Shown piece by piece: positions 24,087-32,050 of a DNA stretch of 64,000 nucleotides. Both the position numbers and the translations under genes were made by a program. Source of the DNA: Aminobacterium mobile DSM 12262 (GTDB lineage: Bacteria; Synergistota; Synergistia; Synergistales; Aminobacteriaceae). Numbering within the stretch: position 1 is the stretch's first letter; each line of letters starts with the position of its first letter. The stretch spans positions 186,001 to 250,000 of the forward strand of contig NZ_JAFZ01000001.1 of NCBI RefSeq assembly GCF_000526395.1, read 5' to 3'. The notes beneath the pieces were generated by a model, which was given only the letters and a program-made list of their open reading frames with translations, did no database searches and was not told the DNA's origin.

Positions 24087-25889
24087 CTAAAGGAGATCGA
24101 GTCTTCTTCGTGTTTCTTCCGTTGGGATACCCTTTTCATCCCATCCTCTTAAGCGATAGTATTCAGGAAGCATTTCTGGAACCCTGCTCAACTTTCCTTT
24201 CCCAGGGCCTTCAGGAATAGGCTCTTTGAGAAGGCGGGGTGGCAATGTATCTTCTTTACTAGGGTTAAGCCCTTCCCTGAGATTAAAAAGTCTTTCAAGG
24301 TTCCAAATTCTTTCACCACAGGTCATGATCTCGTCAGCGGTGTAGTCAAATCCTGTTCCAGCTTTTAAAAATGCAGCATAATCTGCCGCGTCTAGAGCAA
24401 AAGATGTAAAGAGACACATTCCGGAAGAATCAATGGCAGCTGTAAGATCATGAAAAATTTTCCCCCACATGGGTTTTTGAGAGATATCGTCTGGGTCAAG
24501 CTTTTCTGGCGCTCCGAGAATTTCTGGAGAAATAAGGTACCCTCTTACATGACATGCTCCCCGGTTGCTTACTGCGTATGTAAGACCAATCCCTTGAATA
24601 CCACGGGCATCGTAAGCGGGCATTTCCTGCTTTTTTACAGTCATGGAGAGTTCAGGATGTCCGTACATGGTACAAAGACGCCAAGACCCCTGATTTAGTT
24701 TTTTGCCAAGCCCCTCTCCTTTCCCCATTTTCTCTGTCCAATACGTTATGGCTTCTTCATTCCCGAACAGAAGCTCTGGTCCCCCCTCAAGTTCCTCTTT
24801 TTTAATGAACTTTTTTTCGTAAAGCTCCATGGCAGCAGCTATAGTGACTCCGGTACTAATAGTGTCGAGCCCATATTCATTACAAATATAGCTAGCTTGA
24901 ATAATAGGTTCAATAGACGCTATCCCGCAGCAAGTTCCAAAGGCGAAAATAGTCTCATATTCTGGCCCTTCCCCAGCCTTTTCTTTTACTTTTGTTATCC
25001 GTCCGCAGCCAATAGGACAACCGAAACAGTGGTAATTTCCCGTAAGATATTTCTCGGCGAGAGTTTCTCCAGATTGCTTGTCTGCATCTTCCATATAAGA
25101 TCCCTGCCAATTTCGGTGGGGATACGCTCCAGTCTGGTTGATTATATTGACTAGAATGGCAGTGCCATATGCAGGAAGTCCCTGGCTTGTTACTGGGTGT
25201 TTCTTTAATTTCTCCAATCTTTCTTTCAAAACTGCTGAAAGTTCTTCGGATTGAGCTACGTAAGGTCGAGATGTACCTCGTACCACTATTGCTTTCAGAT
25301 TCTTAGACCCCATGACTGCTCCAACACCGCTTCGGCCGGCAGCTCTATTTTTCTCGTTCATGATAGATGCTAGAGGGGAAAGAATTTCCCCTGCTGGTCC
25401 GATGCAGAGTACTCTTGCCTTCGTATCTTTTATCTCCTCTAAAATTCGGTCGGTAGTTTCATGGGTGTTAAGCCCCCAAAGATGACTGCTATCTCGTATT
25501 TCGACGTTCTGGTCATAAATATGGATATATACAGGATGATTTGCTTTCCCTTCAACTATGATCATAAACCAGCCAGCTTTTGCAAGTTCTGCTCCCCAAT
25601 AGCCTCCAGAGTTACTTGATGCGATATAGCCTGTTAGAGGGCTTTTAGTGACCACCATATATCGTCCGGCAGCAGGTACTCCTCGGCCGGTTAAGGGGCC
25701 AGTCACAAATAAAAGGCGATTTTCAGGGCTGAGGGGATCTATGTTGGGAGGATTTTCATTGAAAAGAATTCTTGAACCGTATCCACGTCCACCTATATAT
25801 GCGCGAAGAAGCTTTTCATCCACCGGCTCTTTCGATATTTTGTGAGAAGACAGATCTATTCGCAAAATGGTGCCCATGTGGCTCCCCAT
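24087..25889 (-). CDS. Aldehyde:ferredoxin oxidoreductase (tungsten bis-pterin family)
   Basis: 600 residues, the normal size. Start ATG follows GGAGGGATTGTAA. N-terminal domain has YIGGRGYGSRILF and the pterin/tungsten motif AGRYMVVTKSPLTG; the 4Fe-4S ligands are Cys288, Cys291, Cys295 (CFGCPIGC) and Cys492; EMPAYDARGIQGIGL and TYAVSNRGACH are conserved AOR segments. It oxidises aldehydes, such as those formed from amino-acid-derived 2-oxo acids, to acids while reducing ferredoxin. It is encoded 57 bases after an RpiR-type regulator and probably cotranscribed. Pterin-synthesis genes are not in the window. Confidence 0.95.
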   Translation of the reverse strand: MGSHMGTILRIDLSSHKISKEPVDEKLLRAYIGGRGYGSRILFNENPPNIDPLSPENRLLFVTGPLTGRGVPAAGRYMVVTKSPLTGYIASSNSGGYWGAELAKAGWFMIIVEGKANHPVYIHIYDQNVEIRDSSHLWGLNTHETTDRILEEIKDTKARVLCIGPAGEILSPLASIMNEKNRAAGRSGVGAVMGSKNLKAIVVRGTSRPYVAQSEELSAVLKERLEKLKKHPVTSQGLPAYGTAILVNIINQTGAYPHRNWQGSYMEDADKQSGETLAEKYLTGNYHCFGCPIGCGRITKVKEKAGEGPEYETIFAFGTCCGIASIEPIIQASYICNEYGLDTISTGVTIAAAMELYEKKFIKKEELEGGPELLFGNEEAITYWTEKMGKGEGLGKKLNQGSWRLCTMYGHPELSMTVKKQEMPAYDARGIQGIGLTYAVSNRGACHVRGYLISPEILGAPEKLDPDDISQKPMWGKIFHDLTAAIDSSGMCLFTSFALDAADYAAFLKAGTGFDYTADEIMTCGERIWNLERLFNLREGLNPSKEDTLPPRLLKEPIPEGPGKGKLSRVPEMLPEYYRLRGWDEKGIPTEETRRRLDLL

Positions 25890-25946
25890 TTACAATCCCT
25901 CCTTCTCTCTTCTCTTTAGTTTCTCTCCTCTCTTGTAATCTTTTCT

Positions 25947-26858
25947 CTACTCTCTCTCCTCTTCCTTTGCGATATTTACAATACTATTTTCCCCGATGTA
26001 GATTCCCCCCCTTTTTTTAAAAGTAGGTGGTACATATAGATTGTTCTCTTCCCAATATCGTTCAAGAATTTCGAGACGGGATGAAAGTGTATCTCCTAGT
26101 TCTTGAGCGATACTGAGTATAATGCAATTCAAAACGCTTATTGGCGCAGCAAAGGAATCAATAAATGAAATAGGTGTATAAGGTATGGTTACAACATGAA
26201 GGGCATATGTAGCTAAAGGGCTTGTATATTCGTCAGTTATAGCTACAGTCTGTAGGTTATTTCCACGAGCGTAGCGAAGGACCTTAAGGGTCCATGTGGA
26301 ATACCGTGGAAAACTGATACCAGTCACAACGCTCTCTGGGGGAGCATTCACCAAGAGCTCGTAAGGCATATCAAGGGGCATTAATTTGATGTTTGGGAGG
26401 ATCCATGATAGGTAAAAGGAAAGGTAATAAGCAAGAGTATAGGAACTTCGATACCCTGCGATATAGATAGCAGGAGCTTGGGTAAAAAGAGCAGCTAAGT
26501 TGCGGATTACTTTCTCATCGAGACGAGATTGAACAAGTCTCATGGAGTTAATATCCTTTCCTATAGCGGTGTCGAAGAGACTCTTTTCTCCAGATGTCCG
26601 ATACTTCTCCATACGTTCAAGGGTCGTAAGATGATCTATAAGCATGTGGCTGATTGCTTGATGCAGTTCTTGATAGCCAGATAACCCTAACGTATGAGCA
26701 AAACGTATTACAGTGGCCTCACTAACTCCTACCTGGGTCCCAAGTTGAGATGCTGTTAAAAAAGCAGCCTCTCGTGGCTTTTCCAAAATAAAGTAAGCTA
26801 CTTTGCGTTGCCCTGGGGATAATTCATTTATTTTTGCTGCAATCTGCTCTCTCAACAT
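25947..26858 (-). CDS. RpiR family transcriptional regulator (HTH + SIS)
   Basis: 303 residues from the ATG at 26858, after AAAGGAGATCTTAT. The RpiR-type helix-turn-helix (residues 1-75: LSPGQRKVAYFIL, SQLGTQVGVSEATVIRFAHTLGLSGYQEL) is followed by a SIS domain (about 110-250: IYIAGYRSSYTLAYYLSFYL, VVTGISFPRYSTWTLKVLRYARGNN), which normally binds a phosphosugar. Pairing with an aldehyde oxidoreductase is unexpected for a sugar-sensing regulator. It has a strong own promoter with two direct repeats that may be its operators. Confidence 0.9.
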   Translation of the reverse strand: MLREQIAAKINELSPGQRKVAYFILEKPREAAFLTASQLGTQVGVSEATVIRFAHTLGLSGYQELHQAISHMLIDHLTTLERMEKYRTSGEKSLFDTAIGKDINSMRLVQSRLDEKVIRNLAALFTQAPAIYIAGYRSSYTLAYYLSFYLSWILPNIKLMPLDMPYELLVNAPPESVVTGISFPRYSTWTLKVLRYARGNNLQTVAITDEYTSPLATYALHVVTIPYTPISFIDSFAAPISVLNCIILSIAQELGDTLSSRLEILERYWEENNLYVPPTFKKRGGIYIGENSIVNIAKEEERE

Positions 26859-26875
26859 ATAAGATCTCCTTTGTA

Positions 26876-26936
26876 GAATCATTTCCGACAAAAAGAATTG
26901 TATAAACAGCATAAAAAGAAGTGAATCATTTGTCAA
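26876..26936 (-). promoter_or_regulatory. Promoter of rpiR-aor with flanking direct repeats
   Basis: Minus-strand TTGACA (26931-26936), 17-base spacer, TATGCT (26908-26913). The nonamer GAATCATTT occurs at 26876-26884 and 26923-26931 (47 bases apart), one copy in the promoter spacer and one in the leader, suiting binding by the RpiR regulator. Confidence 0.65.
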
Positions 26937-27124
26937 TTAATGAAACTACGTCATCGATATTGAAAAAAAAGACCCCTTCAGGTATCATAAAAATATTCTA
27001 ACATATTCTTATTTTTTAATTATTGTTTCTTGTTATTTAATAATGTACTGTTTTTAAAGGTAAATGCGTAAAGGGTAATTTAATATAAGTAATTTTAGTA
27101 TGGCTTCCTGTGGAGTGAGCGAAG

Positions 27125-29143
27125 ATGAAAGAGAGAGAGTGGGGAGGGGGGTTTACCGATGCGAACCCCCGGCAGATCGCTCTTCCGCTGGGAAATAATC
27201 CAGATGTGGAGAAAAGGGGAGATCGAGTTTATAAACTCCCCGAAAAAGGCTTTTGTTCCCAAGAAGCACTTTTATATAAGTCGGTCTGCTTCGATAGTTT
27301 TTTTAACCATCCCGATATGTTATTGTGCCTTTTTGATGAGGAAGGCAGGGTTATTTTATGGAATAAGACTTTGGAACGAGTATCGGGGTACACATTTGAA
27401 GCTGTTCAGGGATCCCGTCGCTGGCTTTCCTTGTTGTATCCTAATATAGAGACGCGACAGAGGCTTCTTTCGTCTCTCCATGTTTTTGCAGACATGAAGG
27501 GCGCATCTGTCTCTTGTGAGACAAAAATGCGGGGAAGGGATGGTGAGACGGCTACTGTTTTATGGAGCTGTACTACCGTTTCTTTTGCTTCAGGGCTATC
27601 AGGTATCCTTTGTTCAGGTGTAGATGTGACAGCTCGTTCAAATCGGGAAAGAAAACTTGCTGAGCGTCTTTCAACGCTGACGGAGCTTTTTAATACGATG
27701 GGAGATGCTGCTTTCTTTCATGAAATAGTAAATAAAAGTACACCAGGTCTTTTTTTGGAAGTGAATGAGGGAGCTTGTCGAATGCTAGGTTATAGTCGCG
27801 AGGAGTTGCTCTCCCTTTCCCCCTTGGCCATTGAGGGCGAGTTGAGACGAGAGGGAATAAACCATGTTATCTCTTCTCTATTCCAGAAAGGGCAGGTAGT
27901 ATTCCAGACACAACTGAGAAAAAAAGATGGGACCTTTATCCCTGTGGAGATATGTGCCCATCTTTTTTGCCTTCGAGGTAAACCTGCCATTCTTTCCATT
28001 GCTCGCGATAGCACAGAGAGGAAGCAGGCTGAGGAAGCTCTTCGCGATAGTGAAGCCTTTTCTAGACGGATTTTAGCTCAAAACCCCAACCCTATTTTTG
28101 TCGTTGGTCCCGACACGAGAATTCAATATGTTAATGAGGCCTTTGAACATGTATTTGGTTACTCTTCAGAAGATGTTTTAGAGCGCCCAGCCCCTTATCC
28201 ATGGTGGCGGAGCGACTATTGGCTAAACATGGGGGAGCTTCGGCTGGCAATACATGAAGGGATGACAAGAAAAGAAAAGCTCTCTATTCGTAAAGATGGG
28301 GAAGAAATATGGGGCGAGGTGACAGCTGTCCCTATTCGCGAAAGGGACGGGTGTTTAAAATATTGTGTTCTTAGCTGGAATGACATTACTGCCCGAAAAA
28401 AATTAGAAGAGCAGATACGGCTTAACCAACATCAGTTGCAGTTTTTAACATCGGAACTATATGTTGCAGAAGAACGAGAGCGCCGACGTATAGCGACAGA
28501 CCTTCATGATGGAGTAGGACAAAATTTGGCCCTTATCAGAATAAAGTTAGAAATGCTGAGTAGCTATAACTCCTATTCTTCAAGTTCAAAAGAGATTTTT
28601 CAGGAAATCCTTGCTCTTTTAGATCGTTCCATCGTGGAAATGAGGACTCTTATTTTTGATTTGAGTCCCCCTATGCTCTACGAGTTGAGTTTCCATTCTG
28701 CGGTAGAGTGGCTTATAGAGAAAATGGGAGATGAGCACGGGTTATGTATTGTCTTTAAAGATTTGTTAATGTCGGATGATATAGCTATGGACATTAAAAT
28801 CTTCCTTTTCCGAGCTTTGCGGGAACTTTTAATGAATGTAGTGAAACATGCTCGAACATCTGAGGTGTCTGTATGCCTTTCTCGTTTTGACCGTTGGACT
28901 GTCGCTTTAGAAGTACGGGATAATGGCGTCGGCTTTGATCTCTCTTCTCTTCGAGAGTTAGGGAGAGATCCGAGTAACTTCGGGCTCTTGAATATCCAGG
29001 AACGAGTAAACTACATTGGAGGTTTTATGCAAATTGAATCGTCACCAGGGCAAGGAACGAATGTCACCCTTTTTGTTCCAGTAGAAAACGAAGAAGAAAG
29101 GGCCGGTGACTTTATTGAAAAAAGTGAAGATTCTGTTGGCTGA
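27125..29143 (+). CDS. PAS-domain sensor histidine kinase, NarL-type (HisKA_3)
   Basis: 672 residues. No signal peptide or membrane segment is evident, so probably cytoplasmic. Three PAS domains can be traced at about 55-175, 190-300 and 310-430 (each ending in a DxTARS / DSTERKQAEEAL / DITARKKLEEQ type boundary). HisKA_3 dimerisation helix follows with His461 in RIATDLHDGVGQ, then an HATPase domain with ELLMNVVKHA, VRDNGVGFD and NFGLLNIQERV. The gene overlaps the response regulator by 38 bases. The signal is unknown. The next genes downstream are the surface-assembly locus, a plausible target. Confidence 0.92.
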   Translation: MKEREWGGGFTDANPRQIALPLGNNPDVEKRGDRVYKLPEKGFCSQEALLYKSVCFDSFFNHPDMLLCLFDEEGRVILWNKTLERVSGYTFEAVQGSRRWLSLLYPNIETRQRLLSSLHVFADMKGASVSCETKMRGRDGETATVLWSCTTVSFASGLSGILCSGVDVTARSNRERKLAERLSTLTELFNTMGDAAFFHEIVNKSTPGLFLEVNEGACRMLGYSREELLSLSPLAIEGELRREGINHVISSLFQKGQVVFQTQLRKKDGTFIPVEICAHLFCLRGKPAILSIARDSTERKQAEEALRDSEAFSRRILAQNPNPIFVVGPDTRIQYVNEAFEHVFGYSSEDVLERPAPYPWWRSDYWLNMGELRLAIHEGMTRKEKLSIRKDGEEIWGEVTAVPIRERDGCLKYCVLSWNDITARKKLEEQIRLNQHQLQFLTSELYVAEERERRRIATDLHDGVGQNLALIRIKLEMLSSYNSYSSSSKEIFQEILALLDRSIVEMRTLIFDLSPPMLYELSFHSAVEWLIEKMGDEHGLCIVFKDLLMSDDIAMDIKIFLFRALRELLMNVVKHARTSEVSVCLSRFDRWTVALEVRDNGVGFDLSSLRELGRDPSNFGLLNIQERVNYIGGFMQIESSPGQGTNVTLFVPVENEEERAGDFIEKSEDSVG

Positions 29144-29774
29144 TGACCATCAAATTCTTCGAGATGGTTTGCGAACTCTTTTAAACACCCAAAATGATAT
29201 GGAAGTTGTAGGCGAGGCGGAAACAGGACGGCAAGCTATAGAAATGTCTGTTGCTCATTGTCCGGATGTGCTCGTTATGGATGTTATTATGCCAGAATTG
29301 AATGGAATTGAAGCTACATGCCGCCTCAAAAAAGAGCAGCCGGGAGTAAAAGTCTTAGCTCTTTCTATGCATGCCGATAGAAAGTTTGTGACGGAAATGC
29401 TGAGGGCAGGAGCTTCCGGATTTCTGCTAAAAGAATGTGCTTTTCGAGAACTGGCAGAGGCAATTCGGGCCATAGTCGCAGGGAAAGTATATTTGAGTCC
29501 GAGCATTTCAAAAGTTGTTGTGGAAGAGTACCTTGATTTTTTAAACGAGGATAAAGAATGCGTATCGTCTGGTCATGTTTTAAGTCTTCGAGAAAGAGAG
29601 GTTTTGCAACAAATCGCAGAAGGCAAAGGGAATCGAGATATAGCGAAGAGTCTTCACGTAAGTGTAAAGACAGTAGAAACTCATAAATACAACATTATGC
29701 GTAAACTAGGCCTTCGATCTGTGGCAGAGCTGACAAAATATGCCATAAAGAGCGGCATTACCTCTATAGACTGA
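29106..29774 (+). CDS. NarL/FixJ-type (LuxR HTH) response regulator
   Basis: 222 residues. Receiver domain 5-125 with acidic pair LADDH, phospho-acceptor Asp59 in VMDVIMPE and Lys in FLLKECA; C-terminal LuxR-type HTH at about 155-215 (LSLREREVLQQIAEGKGNRDIA, VSVKTVETHKYNIMRKLGL). Start is GTG at 29106 inside the kinase gene, with AAAGGG very close by; a TTG nine bases further on is possible. Partner of the upstream PAS kinase. A short hairpin (TTAAAG/CTTTAA, 29777-29791) follows the stop. Confidence 0.92.
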   Translation: MTLLKKVKILLADDHQILRDGLRTLLNTQNDMEVVGEAETGRQAIEMSVAHCPDVLVMDVIMPELNGIEATCRLKKEQPGVKVLALSMHADRKFVTEMLRAGASGFLLKECAFRELAEAIRAIVAGKVYLSPSISKVVVEEYLDFLNEDKECVSSGHVLSLREREVLQQIAEGKGNRDIAKSLHVSVKTVETHKYNIMRKLGLRSVAELTKYAIKSGITSID

Positions 29775-29949
29775 CTTTAAAGAAGCTTTAAGTGTTTTCC
29801 TGATCCTTTTCTAAGTATTTCTCCCCCCTTTTTCCAGAAAAACAAAAAATTTTGTAAGGGAATCTCCTCCTTCTTCTCAGCCCTATCCTGATTTAATACT
29901 TTCCAAAAATTCAGTACCCTTAATGCGAGCTATCCGGCTCAAGCAATAT

Positions 29950-30018
29950 CGCTAGAGAGGGGGTTATGACTATGCCCGCCGTATGCGGGTTTACCTGATA
30001 AGCATGAACTTTCTGGCG
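29950..30018 (+). promoter_or_regulatory. Possible structured leader RNA ahead of the surface-assembly locus
   Basis: In the 306-base gap before the first subunit gene, CGCTAGAGAG (29950-29959) pairs over ten bases (two G-U) with CTTTCTGGCG (30009-30018). Inside, CCCGC/GCGGG (29975-29979 and 29985-29989) forms a hairpin with loop CGTAT, extended by TATGC against GCATG (29971-29975 and 30002-30006). Unpaired GGT (29962-29964) could reach ACC (29993-29995) to make a pseudoknot. It does not fit the riboswitch families I compared by eye. The rest of the gap (29800-29949) is A/T- and pyrimidine-rich without a clear promoter. Confidence 0.4.
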
Positions 30019-30080
30019 TTAAGGGAGAAATAAGGGGCACGAAAGAAATAGGGTATCTGCAGAAAAGGGAGGAAGAAAAG

Positions 30081-30629
30081 ATGAAAAGATTGTTTCTTCT
30101 GTTTGCAGTAGCAGCCATGGTCGTTTTTGCGGCTGGTGCTGTGTTTGCCGAGGAAGCCCCCATGACCATGGAGGAGGCTGGTTTTTCACGTTGTAACCCC
30201 TCGGGATGTTCACCGTGGGATACGCTGAAAATCAATTGGAGAGTTATTCCCATTAACTGCCTGCAGATTCGGCAGGACGAGATCTGCATGGCCACCTACA
30301 TCGGCTGCTGCGATGGATGGTGTGATGAGGAGTGCATTTGGTACGCCGTCGTTGCTACAGGTACTGATGAGAGAAAGATTGTTGGCAAGATCGACGTCAA
30401 TATGCCCGAGCACGTAACACTGTGGGCAAAACTGAGAGCTCCTTATGGAACCAGTGCTGTTGGAACACCTAACTGGACCGAGCTTTCCACAGATTATGTG
30501 GATCTCGTGACCGGGATTTCCAAGATTTGCGGAGCTTGGGGCAAGGGCGGATTGAAACTTTGCGCCGGCGCTGATGCTCAGAAAGGCTCCGGAGTTAGAG
30601 TCCTAACCCTTCTCATTCAGGACGTATAA
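30081..30629 (+). CDS. Secreted Cys-rich surface subunit (putative major pilin-like protein)
   Basis: 182 residues, ribosome site AAAAGGGAGGAAGAAAAG. Signal peptide ends AVFA (cleavage near residue 23). The mature protein has a Cys-rich front (Cys 38, 43, 60, 69, 76, 77, 81, 85; cluster GCCDGWCDEEC) and a C-terminal beta-type domain (about 88-182) with two more Cys. That domain matches the protein at 34908-35387: YAVVATGTDERKIVG against YIVTATGTTPRKIVG, then MPEHVTLWAKL against LPEGVQLFLKL. It is first in the locus and is followed by a terminator-like hairpin, as expected for a highly made structural subunit. Not assignable to a named family by eye. Confidence 0.8.
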   Translation: MKRLFLLFAVAAMVVFAAGAVFAEEAPMTMEEAGFSRCNPSGCSPWDTLKINWRVIPINCLQIRQDEICMATYIGCCDGWCDEECIWYAVVATGTDERKIVGKIDVNMPEHVTLWAKLRAPYGTSAVGTPNWTELSTDYVDLVTGISKICGAWGKGGLKLCAGADAQKGSGVRVLTLLIQDV

Positions 30630-30671
30630 GAAGGAGAGAGGATATCTGCATAAGAGGTATCCGAGGGACGA

Positions 30672-30703
30672 GGGCGGCGTTCCATGAGGGCGCTGCCCTT
30701 TTT
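30672..30703 (+). terminator. Intercistronic terminator/attenuator after the first subunit gene
   Basis: GGGCGGCG (30672-30679) pairs with CGCTGCCC (30691-30698, one G-T pair) and is followed by TTTTT. Just upstream is a second hairpin (GGATA...TATCC, 30640-30662). This should raise expression of the first subunit over the downstream assembly genes. Confidence 0.75.
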
Positions 30704-30723
30704 AGTCAAGGAGGAGACGAAAA

Positions 30724-31209
30724 ATGAGTGGGACTACAGTAACATCGAGAATTGTTCTTCTCGTCTTTCTCGTAATTTTTTCTCCTTTGAGTGAGCGCTC
30801 GGAAGCGATGGAGCTCATCGCTTTAAGTGGCTGGTCGTCCCTCGTTATAGGGGCATCAGCTTCTAGTGGGCGAGGTTCGCGCGAGAGTGATCCTTCTATA
30901 GCCTCATTGGGTATTGTTAATGCTAAGGGGCAAGATGATATGTGGAATGTGGAGGTCAAGCTCATAGAAGGAGCTACATTGCCTGAGGGAATTCAAATAT
31001 GGATTCGTCGGACAGGGAACGGTATGGGGGCTGGATGGATACGTGGCGGTACATCCTATCAACTTGTTGATCCTGCGGGGACGTTGTTTTTTACAGGAGC
31101 GGGAGATCGTAGTCATATAACAGTGCAGTTTAAGGTTTCCGGAATATCACCAGAAACACCGAAAGGGATTTATGCTCCACACATTGCTTTTACGGTGGTG
31201 GATTTATGA
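30724..31209 (+). CDS. Secreted subunit 2 of the surface-assembly locus
   Basis: 161 residues with a strong ribosome site (AAGGAGGAGACGAAAA). A signal peptide (about residues 8-28, ending SERSEA) precedes a small beta-rich domain. The segment LPEGIQIWIRR followed by GAGWIRGGTSYQLVDPAGT and a final beta pair (HITVQFKVSGI, APHIAFTVV) parallels the LPEGVQLFLKL...LSGIWGIYG...IRIRLSV course of subunit 3, so it is probably a diverged member of the same subunit family. No Cys remains in the mature part. Its stop overlaps the next start (ATGA), coupling it to the chaperone-like protein. Confidence 0.72.
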   Translation: MSGTTVTSRIVLLVFLVIFSPLSERSEAMELIALSGWSSLVIGASASSGRGSRESDPSIASLGIVNAKGQDDMWNVEVKLIEGATLPEGIQIWIRRTGNGMGAGWIRGGTSYQLVDPAGTLFFTGAGDRSHITVQFKVSGISPETPKGIYAPHIAFTVVDL

Positions 31210-32039
31210 TGAGAAAAATAATAATGAAAACCCTTTGTGTCTGTGTTATGGCCCTGTTAGCATTACCAAGTGGTGGAGGGCAGTGCTTTGCCAATATAGA
31301 TATAGTGGGAGATCTTACCTATCGTTTCAATGTATCCCCCGGCCAGGAAGTGCGGGGACAAATAGCCATAAGAAATTATAGCAAAGAAGAATCTGTGCAG
31401 GTTTCTATTAATCAGAATGATTACCATTGTTATGCTGATGGACGGAACGAATATCCGTCCCCAGGGAGTCATAATCGATCCAATGCTCTTTGGATGGCTC
31501 TCAGTCCACGACAGCTTATTATTCCTCCAGATAGCATCGGTACTTTTGAATATGTTATTTGTACTCCCAAGGAAGAAAGTCTTCGTGGAACCTATTGGAG
31601 CCTCATTATAGTAGAGCCTATAGGACAGGAACGTTTACAGGTTCCGGATGGGTCAAAGGAAGATATGGCTTACAACGTTACTACCGTTTTTAAATATGCC
31701 ATTCAAATGATCACTGATGTAGGTACATCTGGAGTACAGGAAATTCAGTTTATAGATAAGAGATTAAGAACGGTAGAAGGCATGCCTGTTCTTGATCTTG
31801 ATATTGAAAATACAGGGGAACGCGTTATTCGCCCTGTTGTATGGGCAGAACTATACGATCAACAGGGGAATCAGGCGGGAAAATTTGAAGGTGGACGGCG
31901 ATGGATTTATCCTGGTTCCTCATGTCGGTTTGAAATTCCTCTCAAAGGGATTAAGCCTGGGGATTATAAGGTTTTGCTTGTAGCGGATGGTGGAGAAGAC
32001 GAAGCTTTTGGTGCTCAGTATGCCCTGGTCGTAAAATAG
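31206..32039 (+). CDS. PapD-like periplasmic chaperone candidate (two Ig-like domains)
   Basis: 277 residues. Signal peptide ends near QCFA (residue 29; in-frame ATGs at codons 1, 2 and 7). Domain 1 (about 30-175) has the course of a pilus chaperone: a strand with PGQEVRGQIAIRNYSKEE, then LSPRQLIIPPDSIGTFEYVI and LRGTYWSLIIVEP, resembling the P-x(n)-pg-x-Y/F...P...Y.l.i...P pattern of PapD-like proteins. Domain 2 (about 180-277) is a second Ig fold (LDLDIENTGERVIRPVVWAELYD, PGDYKVLLVADGG). It could hold exported subunits for the barrel protein downstream. The call rests on pattern and context; structural modelling would settle it. Confidence 0.65.
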   Translation: MMRKIIMKTLCVCVMALLALPSGGGQCFANIDIVGDLTYRFNVSPGQEVRGQIAIRNYSKEESVQVSINQNDYHCYADGRNEYPSPGSHNRSNALWMALSPRQLIIPPDSIGTFEYVICTPKEESLRGTYWSLIIVEPIGQERLQVPDGSKEDMAYNVTTVFKYAIQMITDVGTSGVQEIQFIDKRLRTVEGMPVLDLDIENTGERVIRPVVWAELYDQQGNQAGKFEGGRRWIYPGSSCRFEIPLKGIKPGDYKVLLVADGGEDEAFGAQYALVVK

Positions 32040-32050
32040 GGGGGGTGGGC

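Noticed and set aside
29923-29955. Ten-codon mini-ORF (MRAIRLKQYR) as a leader peptide
   Set aside because: No ribosome site precedes it and its end overlaps the stem of the possible RNA fold; too short to support.
29950-30018. Leader as a c-di-GMP-I or TPP riboswitch
   Set aside because: GCGGGTTTACC and ACCTGAT resemble fragments of those families, but the invariant GGGCAAACC/GACGCAAAGC or CTGAGA elements are absent.
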